A stretch of 8,925 nucleotides of DNA. Source: Pseudobutyrivibrio sp. UBA1225. Lineage in GTDB: Bacteria; Bacillota; Clostridia; Lachnospirales; Lachnospiraceae. The stretch spans positions 2,392 through 11,316 of the forward strand of contig DBWZ01000079.1 of assembly GCA_002309345.1 (NCBI GenBank), given 5' to 3'. The notes beneath the pieces were generated by a model that saw only the letters and a list, made by a program, of their open reading frames with translations, had not been told where the DNA came from and searched no databases. Shown here piece after piece: positions 1 through 6,374 of the stretch. Positions within the stretch are counted from its first letter, which is position 1. Each line of letters begins with the position of its first letter. The position numbers were made by a program, and so were the translations under genes.

Positions 1-152
1 TTTTCTTCTGTTTGCGGAAGCTCATTCAATGCTACCTTGACGAAGTTCTTGAACTTCTTGTTTTTCCCTCTCTGAACAATTTCAATAACATGCTTATCGT
101 TCAGGAACGGCTTCAGTTGTTCCAGTGTTTCCACTACAACAGTATTACTCAT
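1..152 (-). CDS. Unknown protein, N-terminal 50 codons only
   Basis: This open frame begins with ATG and continues past the left edge of the window, so only its N-terminus (MSNTVVVETLEQLKPFLNDK...) is visible. It is supported as a real gene by a perfect AGGAGG ribosome binding site (162-167), 9 nt before the ATG. The start also overlaps the stop of the upstream gene by 8 bp (ATGAGTAA), typical of translationally coupled operon genes. The visible part is mixed hydrophobic and charged, with a lysine-rich stretch (RGKNKKFKNF) that could touch nucleic acid, but I see no diagnostic motif. I do not recognise the family. As the last visible gene of the operon it is probably another component of the same system, and its full sequence lies outside this window. 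Confidence 0.75.
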   Translation of the reverse strand, partial: MSNTVVVETLEQLKPFLNDKHVIEIVQRGKNKKFKNFVKVALNELPQTEE

Positions 153-798
153 GCTCTGACTCCTCCTGAACTCTGTCGTTTAAGATCTTATATGCAAGTA
201 CGATAGTAAGCATAAACGTGCATGTATCCGAGCAATAAAGATCTTTGATATCAAACTTCTGTTTCTTCCCGATCTTAATGGCCACTGGCTCCTGCTCATT
301 CTTCATCGCAGTAGTAATATCCAGCGGATTAATACAATCTGATGAGAAATCAAAATTGCCGATTTCCTTGAAACCACTTTTTATAATGGCTGTATATAGG
401 CAGAGCATAATCCGCGTATAATCAACCAGAACCCCTGTAGCAAGAGTTCTTGCCTTTTTCAGTGAAACAGCCTTCTCGTAGTACTTTCTTGCTCTGGGTA
501 TAACTACCGGTGTTGGATCATTTTTCTTAGGCTGAGGAGTTTTTGCAATACGCCTCTCAACAATAGAATCCAGATCCTTAAGATAAGATTCCACGTACTT
601 GTCAAAACTTTTCCCTGTTTTCAGCTCAAGCTTCTCAAAATAATCACAGATCTTCTCTGACAGTATCGCTAGTGTAATACCATCCTCGGGAATAATAGAA
701 AAAGATAGGTACTCTGGAATCAATACCGTTTTTATCTGTTCAAATACATCTGGCTGCAATGTATTCAAGGTCGATTTTACGAATTCACTATATTCCAT
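145..798 (-). CDS. Unknown 217-aa protein of the defence operon
   Basis: I do not recognise this protein. It begins MEYSEFVKST and is rich in predicted helices. The middle, about residues 85-100, is a Pro/Lys-rich linker (around TPQPKKNDPTP) separating an acidic N-terminal helical half from a C-terminal half with hydrophobic stretches near 119-140 and 194-206. Cysteines lie at 51, 133, 155, 189 and 193. I see no nuclease, helicase or transmembrane signature. The frame also has an ATG at 807, but GGAG directly abuts that codon. The ATG at 798 has CGGAG 9 nt upstream, so I chose it. A 51-bp gap separates it from the preceding AlwI-like gene, and its stop overlaps the start of the next gene. Its conserved position would suggest an accessory or structural subunit, which is inference. 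Confidence 0.8.
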   Translation of the reverse strand: MEYSEFVKSTLNTLQPDVFEQIKTVLIPEYLSFSIIPEDGITLAILSEKICDYFEKLELKTGKSFDKYVESYLKDLDSIVERRIAKTPQPKKNDPTPVVIPRARKYYEKAVSLKKARTLATGVLVDYTRIMLCLYTAIIKSGFKEIGNFDFSSDCINPLDITTAMKNEQEPVAIKIGKKQKFDIKDLYCSDTCTFMLTIVLAYKILNDRVQEESEHE

Positions 799-807
799 AC
801 CAATCAT

Positions 808-812
808 CTCCG
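808..812 (-). promoter_or_regulatory. Ribosome binding site deciding the 217-aa protein start
   Basis: CGGAG on the minus strand sits 9 nt before the ATG at 798 and immediately against the ATG at 807. Only the inner ATG has workable spacing, so translation should begin at 798. Confidence 0.6.
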
Positions 813-813
813 T

Positions 814-833
814 TTTGCGCAGACTTTCGCAAA
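814..833. other. Small inverted repeat between two operon genes
   Basis: TTTGCG and CGCAAA form a perfect 6-bp stem around an 8-nt loop in the 51-bp gap between the AlwI-like gene and the 217-aa gene. It lies just upstream of the ribosome binding site. No U-tract follows it on the minus strand, so it is not a normal terminator. It could be an mRNA stability or processing element, or chance. Confidence 0.25.
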
Positions 834-849
834 TACCTGTATATCCGGA

Positions 850-1809
850 TTATTCTTTTTGTGAAAACACAAGTGGAGCACCATTACATAATTCTAAATA
901 CCGCTCTAATCGAGTTTTCTGGCTTAATGCATTTTTAGATATAGTTTGGATCAGCGGTAAGTACTCCGGATCCAATGTAATGCCACTTCCTGCATCTTTG
1001 ATAACCCCTGTTGTTTTTAAGTAGCGAATATTCATATCTGCATATTCCCTAAAGTTACCTTCTTCTTTGCAGTAGTGCGTCCATTCTTCGTGAATTAGGT
1101 TTTCATCAAATGTATCTGTATCATCCGTATTACGCCTATTACCACGAATTTCTATAATTCTGTTGCATACATCAGAAATATTATCGAGAGGATTAGAAGT
1201 CTGGACACATACAGCAAATTCAATGAAATTTATCCGATAATCATTCACTAGATCATACAATTTCAGCATAATCTGCAGTGTCCATAAAAGGGGAGAAAAA
1301 GATGTTTGAGCATCGATTTGTTCCATGGGAACCATTAGCCCCCTTAAAAAACACTCCTGTTGCATAGCTTTATTTGAAGCATTATAGAATAACATGCCTA
1401 ATGGCGTAATATAATCAACCGGGCCAATATCTTCTTGCTTAAATCCATCTTTGGATGTCACTTCCGGATATATAAAACCAAACTTGCCAAAAATGAGACG
1501 GTATTTTCTTGTTATACTTGCATCTTGGTCCTTGTTAGGATCTCCACCGATAACCCCTTTATATGCTAGTAAGCGTTTAAAAGCTTTCTGGTCTTCAGGA
1601 GTACGAATACGTCCAACCTGATCAGATTCAACATAGATTTTAAAGCCCTCAGGAATTCTCCAAGGATTTCTCATCCCTGTATTCCCAATAAGCCAGATAT
1701 CGATCTTGTCTTTAACAAGCCTTTTTTCAACAAGACCATTTTTAAACTTCTTGACTACCATCCAATCCGTGTCACTGATTTGTACAGTTTCAATTTTTGC
1801 TCTTGCCAT
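850..1809 (-). CDS. AlwI-like DNA-recognition protein, apparently lacking the nuclease domain
   Basis: This 319-aa protein resembles the N-terminal and middle part of AlwI/FokI-type type IIS restriction enzymes. Visible resemblances are W-x-IGNTGMRNPWRI near residues 39-51, ITPLGMLFY at 134-142, a stretch around 193-225 (INFIEFAVCVQT followed by RIIEIRGNRR), and YADMNIRYLKTTGVI at 256-270. AlwI relatives, as I recall them, are considerably longer and carry a C-terminal PD-(D/E)xK nuclease. Here the protein ends soon after the last recognition-type motif and I see no catalytic PD...ExK arrangement. I infer a winged-helix DNA reader that supplies specificity to other subunits. The ATG at 1809 has GGGGTGG 5 nt upstream and lies 2 nt after the methyltransferase stop. 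A GTG at 1818 is possible but its binding site would overlap it. Position next to two adenine methyltransferases fits an AlwI/FokI-like origin. The family call is from memory of motifs and needs a profile search. Confidence 0.55.
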   Translation of the reverse strand: MARAKIETVQISDTDWMVVKKFKNGLVEKRLVKDKIDIWLIGNTGMRNPWRIPEGFKIYVESDQVGRIRTPEDQKAFKRLLAYKGVIGGDPNKDQDASITRKYRLIFGKFGFIYPEVTSKDGFKQEDIGPVDYITPLGMLFYNASNKAMQQECFLRGLMVPMEQIDAQTSFSPLLWTLQIMLKLYDLVNDYRINFIEFAVCVQTSNPLDNISDVCNRIIEIRGNRRNTDDTDTFDENLIHEEWTHYCKEEGNFREYADMNIRYLKTTGVIKDAGSGITLDPEYLPLIQTISKNALSQKTRLERYLELCNGAPLVFSQKE

Positions 1810-1811
1810 AA

Positions 1812-2837
1812 TTACCACCCCAAGAATAAGTACTCTTGCACATTATTCCTTTTTACACTTTTTCTAGTTCCAAATGAGTAAGTGTAATCTACCGGAACAA
1901 CTTTTACATTTTCTTTCACTTCCGACAGCAAAACCAACATCTCATCTTTTGTGGGTTCACTGTTCGATGAATAAGAAACAACAAGTATACTATCCTCATA
2001 TTTTCGGAAAATCTCTCTAAAAGCTTTTTCCGCACCATCTCTGGTAGAAAACGGAGTAGGATAAGACTTAAACTTTTTAGTCTTTGTTTCTTCCTGAATG
2101 TCTACTCCATTCCAGTCTCTTGCCAATCCTTCAACGAAATGATACCTGCGAACATATTCATTGTCAGATTGAGGCGTATAATATGGAGGATCTATATATA
2201 CAAGATCATAATGCTGTTTATCTAATTTGAGTGAATCTGACCATGTCGCTATACATCGATGCCCATTATCAAAAACCGCATTATTTATAGCAGAGACAGC
2301 TTCTCGAAATTGTTCTTCCATAGTCTTTCGCAGATCCTGTCGTCCATCGTTGTAGCGCTGCCCAGTATATGTAAAAATCCCTCGAGGTCTCTTTTTAGTG
2401 CAAGCCCGAATTAGTGCAGCCATCGCGATCGCCTTTTTATATGGGTTGCGCATTCTTTTTATATTTGCTCGGATATTATCTATTAACTGGTTTTCCTCAT
2501 CAGAAAAATACAAGTCTTTAAATACTCGTTCGACAAAACCGTCATTTTCTGTTTTGCTCAAAATCCGATTAACGTCTCTGTCGGAAAGCATAACATCACT
2601 ATTCTCAATCATGGCTTTTGCATAAGTTGCCGCCATAGCCATATAGTCGTTAGATGTCACTTCTTTCCCATGGCATTTATACATATAGCCGACTGCACCG
2701 GACCCAGAGAATAGATCTAAAACGGAGTTGAATTCGAATTCCTCGGAAACTTTCCATATCGCATCCAACAATTTGCTTTTTGACCCCATATATCTCGTTG
2801 ATGGGAATTTTCCCAGTTGCTCAATATGTTGTGACAA
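1812..2837 (-). CDS. D12-class adenine-N6 DNA methyltransferase, second of a pair
   Basis: This 341-aa enzyme should transfer a methyl group from S-adenosylmethionine to adenine N6 in a specific DNA site. Motifs are in alpha-class (D12) order: RYMGSK at 15-20 and LDLFSGSGAVG at 40-50 for AdoMet binding, SND at 62-64, and the catalytic IDPPYY at 215-220. Beyond the shared motifs it looks unlike the neighbouring methyltransferase and closer to the COG3392 or FokI/LlaI-half type, with a variable region between motifs that probably reads the target. The start is TTG (2837): an AGGAG lies 9 nt upstream, and the conserved motif begins within 15 residues. It overlaps the upstream methyltransferase by 17 bp, so the pair is probably made together. 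Two dissimilar D12 enzymes side by side usually methylate the two strands of an asymmetric sequence. The actual target cannot be read from the sequence. Confidence 0.92.
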   Translation of the reverse strand: MSQHIEQLGKFPSTRYMGSKSKLLDAIWKVSEEFEFNSVLDLFSGSGAVGYMYKCHGKEVTSNDYMAMAATYAKAMIENSDVMLSDRDVNRILSKTENDGFVERVFKDLYFSDEENQLIDNIRANIKRMRNPYKKAIAMAALIRACTKKRPRGIFTYTGQRYNDGRQDLRKTMEEQFREAVSAINNAVFDNGHRCIATWSDSLKLDKQHYDLVYIDPPYYTPQSDNEYVRRYHFVEGLARDWNGVDIQEETKTKKFKSYPTPFSTRDGAEKAFREIFRKYEDSILVVSYSSNSEPTKDEMLVLLSEVKENVKVVPVDYTYSFGTRKSVKRNNVQEYLFLGW

Positions 2838-3633
2838 TTACATCTTCTCCTGTTCTATTATTTGCATCCTTATTTATCATTCGTCGTGTCTGGAATATTT
2901 CAATCTTAAAATCTCTGTATAAATCATGTACAAGAGGATGATTTGAGTTTGTTATCATCAACTTACATCCTCTTTGTGATAGAGCTTTAACATCCTCGGC
3001 CAGTTTTCTTTGATCATCTTCACCAAACTGTTCTTTTGTATATCTTTTAAAGTCGGCATATTTCGAAACTGGGACATATGGAGGGTCAAGAAAAATAAAA
3101 TCTCCACTTTGGGCATGTTCCATAAGCACCTGGTGAAAATCACCACAGATTATTTCAGCACTTTCCAATAATGTTGCTGCCTTACGCATTTCCATAGGAT
3201 CACAGAATACAGTCCTTTTGTTATTTGCATACGGTGTATTGAAAAGGCCCTTTTTGTTAACGCGATACAATCCGTTAAAGCAGGTCTTGTTTAGATATAC
3301 AGTTCTAGCGGCAGCCTCTAGCGGTTGCAGATCTTTCCAATCTACTGCTCGAATGCTATAAAACTGTTCTTTTGTGTTTTCATAAGTGGATAGCAAGTCT
3401 ATCAAACTCTCAACATCAGAAGCGATAACCTTGTATAAGTTGATTAATTCGGGATTACTATCAGCTATAATCGCATGGTCAGGAGCCAGAGCAAAATATA
3501 CCGCGCCACTCCCAAAAAATGGTTCGATATAATTTGTAAACTCTTTTGGCATACGGGGCATTATCTCGTGAAGTAATTGTGATTTTCCTCCTGCCCATTT
3601 AAGTACCGGTTTTGTGTAAACTGTTTCATTCAT
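2821..3633 (-). CDS. Dam-family adenine-N6 DNA methyltransferase, first of a pair
   Basis: This 270-aa protein is a Dam-like D12-class adenine methyltransferase. Visible motifs are KWAGGK (12-17), PFFGSGAVYFAL (38-49) for AdoMet binding, ADSNPELINLY (57-67), the Dam-typical block from LNKTCFNGLYRVN to FNTPYA (about 114-136), catalytic DPPY (183-186) and ITNSN (227-231). Length matches Dam and the M.DpnII group. The frame stays open upstream to 3702, but the ATG at 3633 places KWAGGK 12 residues in, as in the family. It also has AAAGGA about 9 nt upstream, just after the stop of the previous gene. The following methyltransferase overlaps its end. It probably modifies one strand of the host target site and protects it from the operon's restriction components. 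A GATC target is possible by family resemblance but not shown. Confidence 0.95.
   Translation of the reverse strand: MNETVYTKPVLKWAGGKSQLLHEIMPRMPKEFTNYIEPFFGSGAVYFALAPDHAIIADSNPELINLYKVIASDVESLIDLLSTYENTKEQFYSIRAVDWKDLQPLEAAARTVYLNKTCFNGLYRVNKKGLFNTPYANNKRTVFCDPMEMRKAATLLESAEIICGDFHQVLMEHAQSGDFIFLDPPYVPVSKYADFKRYTKEQFGEDDQRKLAEDVKALSQRGCKLMITNSNHPLVHDLYRDFKIEIFQTRRMINKDANNRTGEDVIVTTY
2847..2851 (-). promoter_or_regulatory. Ribosome binding site supporting a TTG start
   Basis: AGGAG on the minus strand, inside the 3' end of the first methyltransferase gene, lies 9 nt upstream of TTG at 2837. This supports the unusual TTG as the start of the second methyltransferase. No ATG in that frame lies between this site and the conserved RYMGSK motif. 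Confidence 0.6.
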
Positions 3634-3646
3634 CAATGTACATCCT

Positions 3647-4099
3647 TTATATGAACAAACCATCATCCAGAATAATCTGATTACTGATAAGTAAGCTTGC
3701 AAGCCTTACAAGTACAGCTTCTTGCTTTGCAGCATCAAGTTCTGTAGTAGAATCAATTTCCAACAATTCCAAAAGGATCGGAAACCCGCCATGCGCATAG
3801 GCCTCAAATATCTCATATTTCCCATCTTCTTTTAGGATCGCCTGTTCTTTTGCATGGGCATATGCAATTAAATCCATTAAGTCATAATCTGTCTCTGTAA
3901 AAAATTGCATCAACACACCATCACTTGCAGGCTTATCGACTGGTTTGTACGCTTTATTGCTATAACCAATGACTGCAGACAGCACAAGAATATCTCTATA
4001 TGCATTGAAGACTTTATTCCCTGCCAGCAGTTTTTGCATCATTTCCTGCTGCTCAGCAGCTCTTCGAATACGGTATTTACTATTCACATAGAACGACAT
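3647..4099 (-). CDS. Protein resembling DNA phosphorothioation-associated protein 4
   Basis: This 150-aa protein resembles the family annotated as DNA phosphorothioation-associated protein 4 (dnd-associated protein 4), small proteins clustered with dnd genes. The resemblance is in order: an N-terminal basic RIRR-type segment (10-13), FNAYRDILVLSAVIGYSN (31-48) followed by a KP-containing linker, a central stretch DLMDLIAYAHAKEQAIL (73-89), and a C-terminal IFEAYAHGGFPILLELL (97-113). Biochemical function of the family is not established to my knowledge. The layout also recalls small DndE-like DNA-binding proteins, but I see no DndE signature. Its ATG directly follows the stop of the DndD-like gene (TAAATG), with GGAGG 8 nt upstream inside that gene. 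Such tight coupling suggests the two products form a complex. No DndC-type sulfurtransferase is in the window, so a role without phosphorothioation is likely. The family call is from remembered motifs. Confidence 0.7.
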   Translation of the reverse strand: MSFYVNSKYRIRRAAEQQEMMQKLLAGNKVFNAYRDILVLSAVIGYSNKAYKPVDKPASDGVLMQFFTETDYDLMDLIAYAHAKEQAILKEDGKYEIFEAYAHGGFPILLELLEIDSTTELDAAKQEAVLVRLASLLISNQIILDDGLFI

Positions 4100-6208
4100 T
4101 TATATTTCCTCCATAGAACCGACTGAGATATTGGAATGGTCTTCATTGGGTTCCTTCGTAAAAAGATGTACCGTGCTGACAAATGGTCCTACATATTCTT
4201 CAACATCCCTGTAACTATCTTTTGCAAGCATCAATATTATTTGATGAGTGAACGCATGCAAGGACATAGCACTCTTTTCGAGGTTCTTGTCAAAAATATC
4301 TCCAAATGGAGCATCAATCAGCAGAGGATATGCTTTTGTCATTTCGAAGATACCTCCGCTCTGAGGCTCATTTGCAAAATCAAGAATAGCCTTAACAAAA
4401 GCCAACGTATTCATTTTGCTCTGTCCGGTTGAATTTGGCTGAGCACATGACAGAATAGCGGTTTCCTGGATTTCTTCATCAGACTGTCCCATCGCTTTAA
4501 GAGACGATATCGTACCTTTCTTCTGCATGTTGCGCAAGGTATCCTGATATTGATTTTCAAAATAAGTGATGATTTGGAACATAGACACCTGATCATACTG
4601 GACAATGTATATTCTTCTTCCCAGATCATAATCATCACTGAGCATTTTATATGCTTCTTGCAATCTCATATTAATTTGTTTCAGAGCAGTAATTCTATTT
4701 GCCCCTTTAATCTTCTCAAGAGCAATAAGGCATTTCTCAACAAATGCAGATTCCTTCTCAATAGTTATGGTATCTTCTTCCCCCTGAGACAACGTTGCTT
4801 TGAGCTTCTTCTTTGCCTCAAGCTCTTTATCCATACTAGGAAGACTGGCTTCTATGTTTTGAATATTTGCTGACAGTCTGATTATCTCATCCTGTAATTT
4901 CTGATATCTTGCCTCTATTTCTTCCGCTGCTTCAGAACCACTCTTTGTGATTTGAGTAGATAGAGAGGCAATTCGATCTTTCAGTTGTTTAATCTTCTCG
5001 TTTGATTCATTGAGTGTATCGAAATCATTTTTTACTGCTTTGCGCTTATCACCACTTGCTACACGGAGCTGATGAACCTTTTCCCCCATAGCACTATTAA
5101 TATTATCTGGCGGAAGCTTTCTGATTAAAGAATTCAACTCTGCAATCATATCCGCCGTCCAAGCATGACCACATATGCATCTAGGCCTAGCCAGAATATT
5201 CTTTGCTGCCGGAACGGTCAGATCGGCCGGAACATCATATTCTACAAGTAGTTGTTCTACATCACTAAATAGTTGTTCGCAGCTAGCTAGATATCCATCT
5301 GCTATACTCGTTGTGAACGAATGGATTGCATTTGCTTTTCTTCCTTCTTCCTGCTCTAACTCTGCGCGGGCCTCCCTTCTCTGTTTTTCTAGAAGCCTGG
5401 CTTCCTTTATATCGTCAAGTTGTAATGACAATTCTCTCGATTGAAGTTTGAGATCAGCTACCTTTTCAACGCAATCCTGCCTATCGTTTCTGGCTTTGTT
5501 AACCTTTGTTTGTAGATCGTCAATTTCGCCAATCAAAGCATTCAAGGAAACATTTCCTTTCTGCTTTGCGATCTGTTTTGCCTTTTTATTGATGGCTTTT
5601 TGAACCTGTTCAAAAGTCAGGTGACACTGTTCGAGTAATTCAACGTTTGTTATGTCATTAATAACGCCAGCTATAGCCTTTACAGAGCTATCATCCAGTG
5701 AGCTTAATTGCTTCATTCTCTCACCGTCAAAAACGATGCCATTAAGGATAGGTTTAGGGATAATTCTTGTAAGGATTTTGTTTACTTCAGCCTCGTCACG
5801 TATCGGCAGAGATAATTCATAATTCTCTTTATAATACCTAATTGATTGGCTCTCCGTTACAGCTATGGTAGTAGGCTTCTTGTCGTACTTTGCTGTTCTG
5901 TTTATGATATACGTTGTTTCTCCATCTTCAATCTCTGCCTCGACAGAACAGCTGGCATTTTCACGTTCCCCGTCCTGGATAGACTTATAAAGTGAAAAAT
6001 TCAAAGCGTAAGGTGTAGCTTCTTTATTCTTCAGCTGCTTAAAATTGAACCCATAAAGGAGCCACCAAAATGCAAACAGAACTTCAGTTTTTCCGGCACC
6101 GTTATTTCCAAGGATAAGATTGATGTTTTTCCCGTCCTCTTCATGAAACTCTATCTCTCCATTAAGAAAGCATCGGTAATTGCTGAATTTTATCTTCTTA
6201 AATCTCAT
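4100..6208 (-). CDS. DndD-like SMC/RecN-type ATPase
   Basis: This 702-aa protein has the split ATPase architecture of SMC, Rad50 and DndD proteins. The N-terminal lobe starts with MRFKKIKFSNYRCF and carries Walker A GNNGAGKT (34-41) and FDGER (160-164), the latter typical of DndD. Long heptad-like coiled-coil segments span about 190-300 and 380-500. Between them lies RCICGHAW (343-350), a degenerate zinc-hook-like CxCG. The C-terminal lobe has a signature-like STGQSKMNTLAFVKAI (593-608) and Walker B LLIDAPFGD (629-637). Length is in the DndD range. DndD supplies ATPase activity to the phosphorothioation complex; here no sulfur enzymes are visible, so I infer a DNA-bound motor or sensor in the restriction arm. 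The ATG at 6208 has AAGGTGG about 6 nt upstream and overlaps the preceding small gene by 11 bp. SbcC- or RloC-type ATPases are alternatives. Confidence 0.88.
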   Translation of the reverse strand: MRFKKIKFSNYRCFLNGEIEFHEEDGKNINLILGNNGAGKTEVLFAFWWLLYGFNFKQLKNKEATPYALNFSLYKSIQDGERENASCSVEAEIEDGETTYIINRTAKYDKKPTTIAVTESQSIRYYKENYELSLPIRDEAEVNKILTRIIPKPILNGIVFDGERMKQLSSLDDSSVKAIAGVINDITNVELLEQCHLTFEQVQKAINKKAKQIAKQKGNVSLNALIGEIDDLQTKVNKARNDRQDCVEKVADLKLQSRELSLQLDDIKEARLLEKQRREARAELEQEEGRKANAIHSFTTSIADGYLASCEQLFSDVEQLLVEYDVPADLTVPAAKNILARPRCICGHAWTADMIAELNSLIRKLPPDNINSAMGEKVHQLRVASGDKRKAVKNDFDTLNESNEKIKQLKDRIASLSTQITKSGSEAAEEIEARYQKLQDEIIRLSANIQNIEASLPSMDKELEAKKKLKATLSQGEEDTITIEKESAFVEKCLIALEKIKGANRITALKQINMRLQEAYKMLSDDYDLGRRIYIVQYDQVSMFQIITYFENQYQDTLRNMQKKGTISSLKAMGQSDEEIQETAILSCAQPNSTGQSKMNTLAFVKAILDFANEPQSGGIFEMTKAYPLLIDAPFGDIFDKNLEKSAMSLHAFTHQIILMLAKDSYRDVEEYVGPFVSTVHLFTKEPNEDHSNISVGSMEEI

Positions 6209-6374
6209 CTTTTACCACCTTTTCCACTATCGCCTTAAATTCTTTCTCCATATCAACATCACCATTACGAAGATAATCTTTGGCTATCTGAATTGCCTGA
6301 TTGAAACCTTCCTGCTCTTTTTCAGAAAAGCTCAGCTCTGCAAAAATGTCACTCAGATTCTGTGTTGAACTCAT
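6198..6374 (-). CDS. Unknown 58-aa acidic protein between helicase and ATPase genes
   Basis: I do not recognise this small protein. It begins MSSTQNLSDIF and looks entirely helical, with more Asp/Glu than Lys/Arg, no cysteines, no signal peptide and no membrane segment. The frame could also start at GTG 6392, but that codon lies directly against the Shine-Dalgarno sequence. ATG 6374 has AGGAGG exactly 9 nt upstream, so I chose it. It overlaps the helicase gene by 26 bp and the DndD-like gene by 11 bp. Being held tightly between two large partners suggests a small subunit or adaptor bridging helicase and ATPase, or a stabilising partner. That is inference from position only. Confidence 0.75.
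   Translation of the reverse strand: MSSTQNLSDIFAELSFSEKEQEGFNQAIQIAKDYLRNGDVDMEKEFKAIVEKVVKDEI

Noticed and set aside
814..833. Intergenic hairpin as a transcription terminator
   Set aside because: The stem is only 6 bp and no U-tract follows on the transcribed strand. The next gene is tightly placed in the same direction.
2958..3146. A short minus-strand frame inside the first methyltransferase gene
   Set aside because: It is an out-of-frame shadow of the DPPY-containing region, where the methyltransferase reading is strongly supported by motifs.
4136..5444. Several plus-strand open frames opposite the DndD-like gene
   Set aside because: They lie antisense to a clear, full-length gene, lack good ribosome binding sites and show no recognisable protein features.
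4100..6208. Calling the DndD-like protein plus its neighbours a true DNA phosphorothioation (dnd) operon
   Set aside because: No cysteine desulfurase (DndA), PAPS-reductase-like DndC or DndB is visible, and the modification genes present are adenine methyltransferases.
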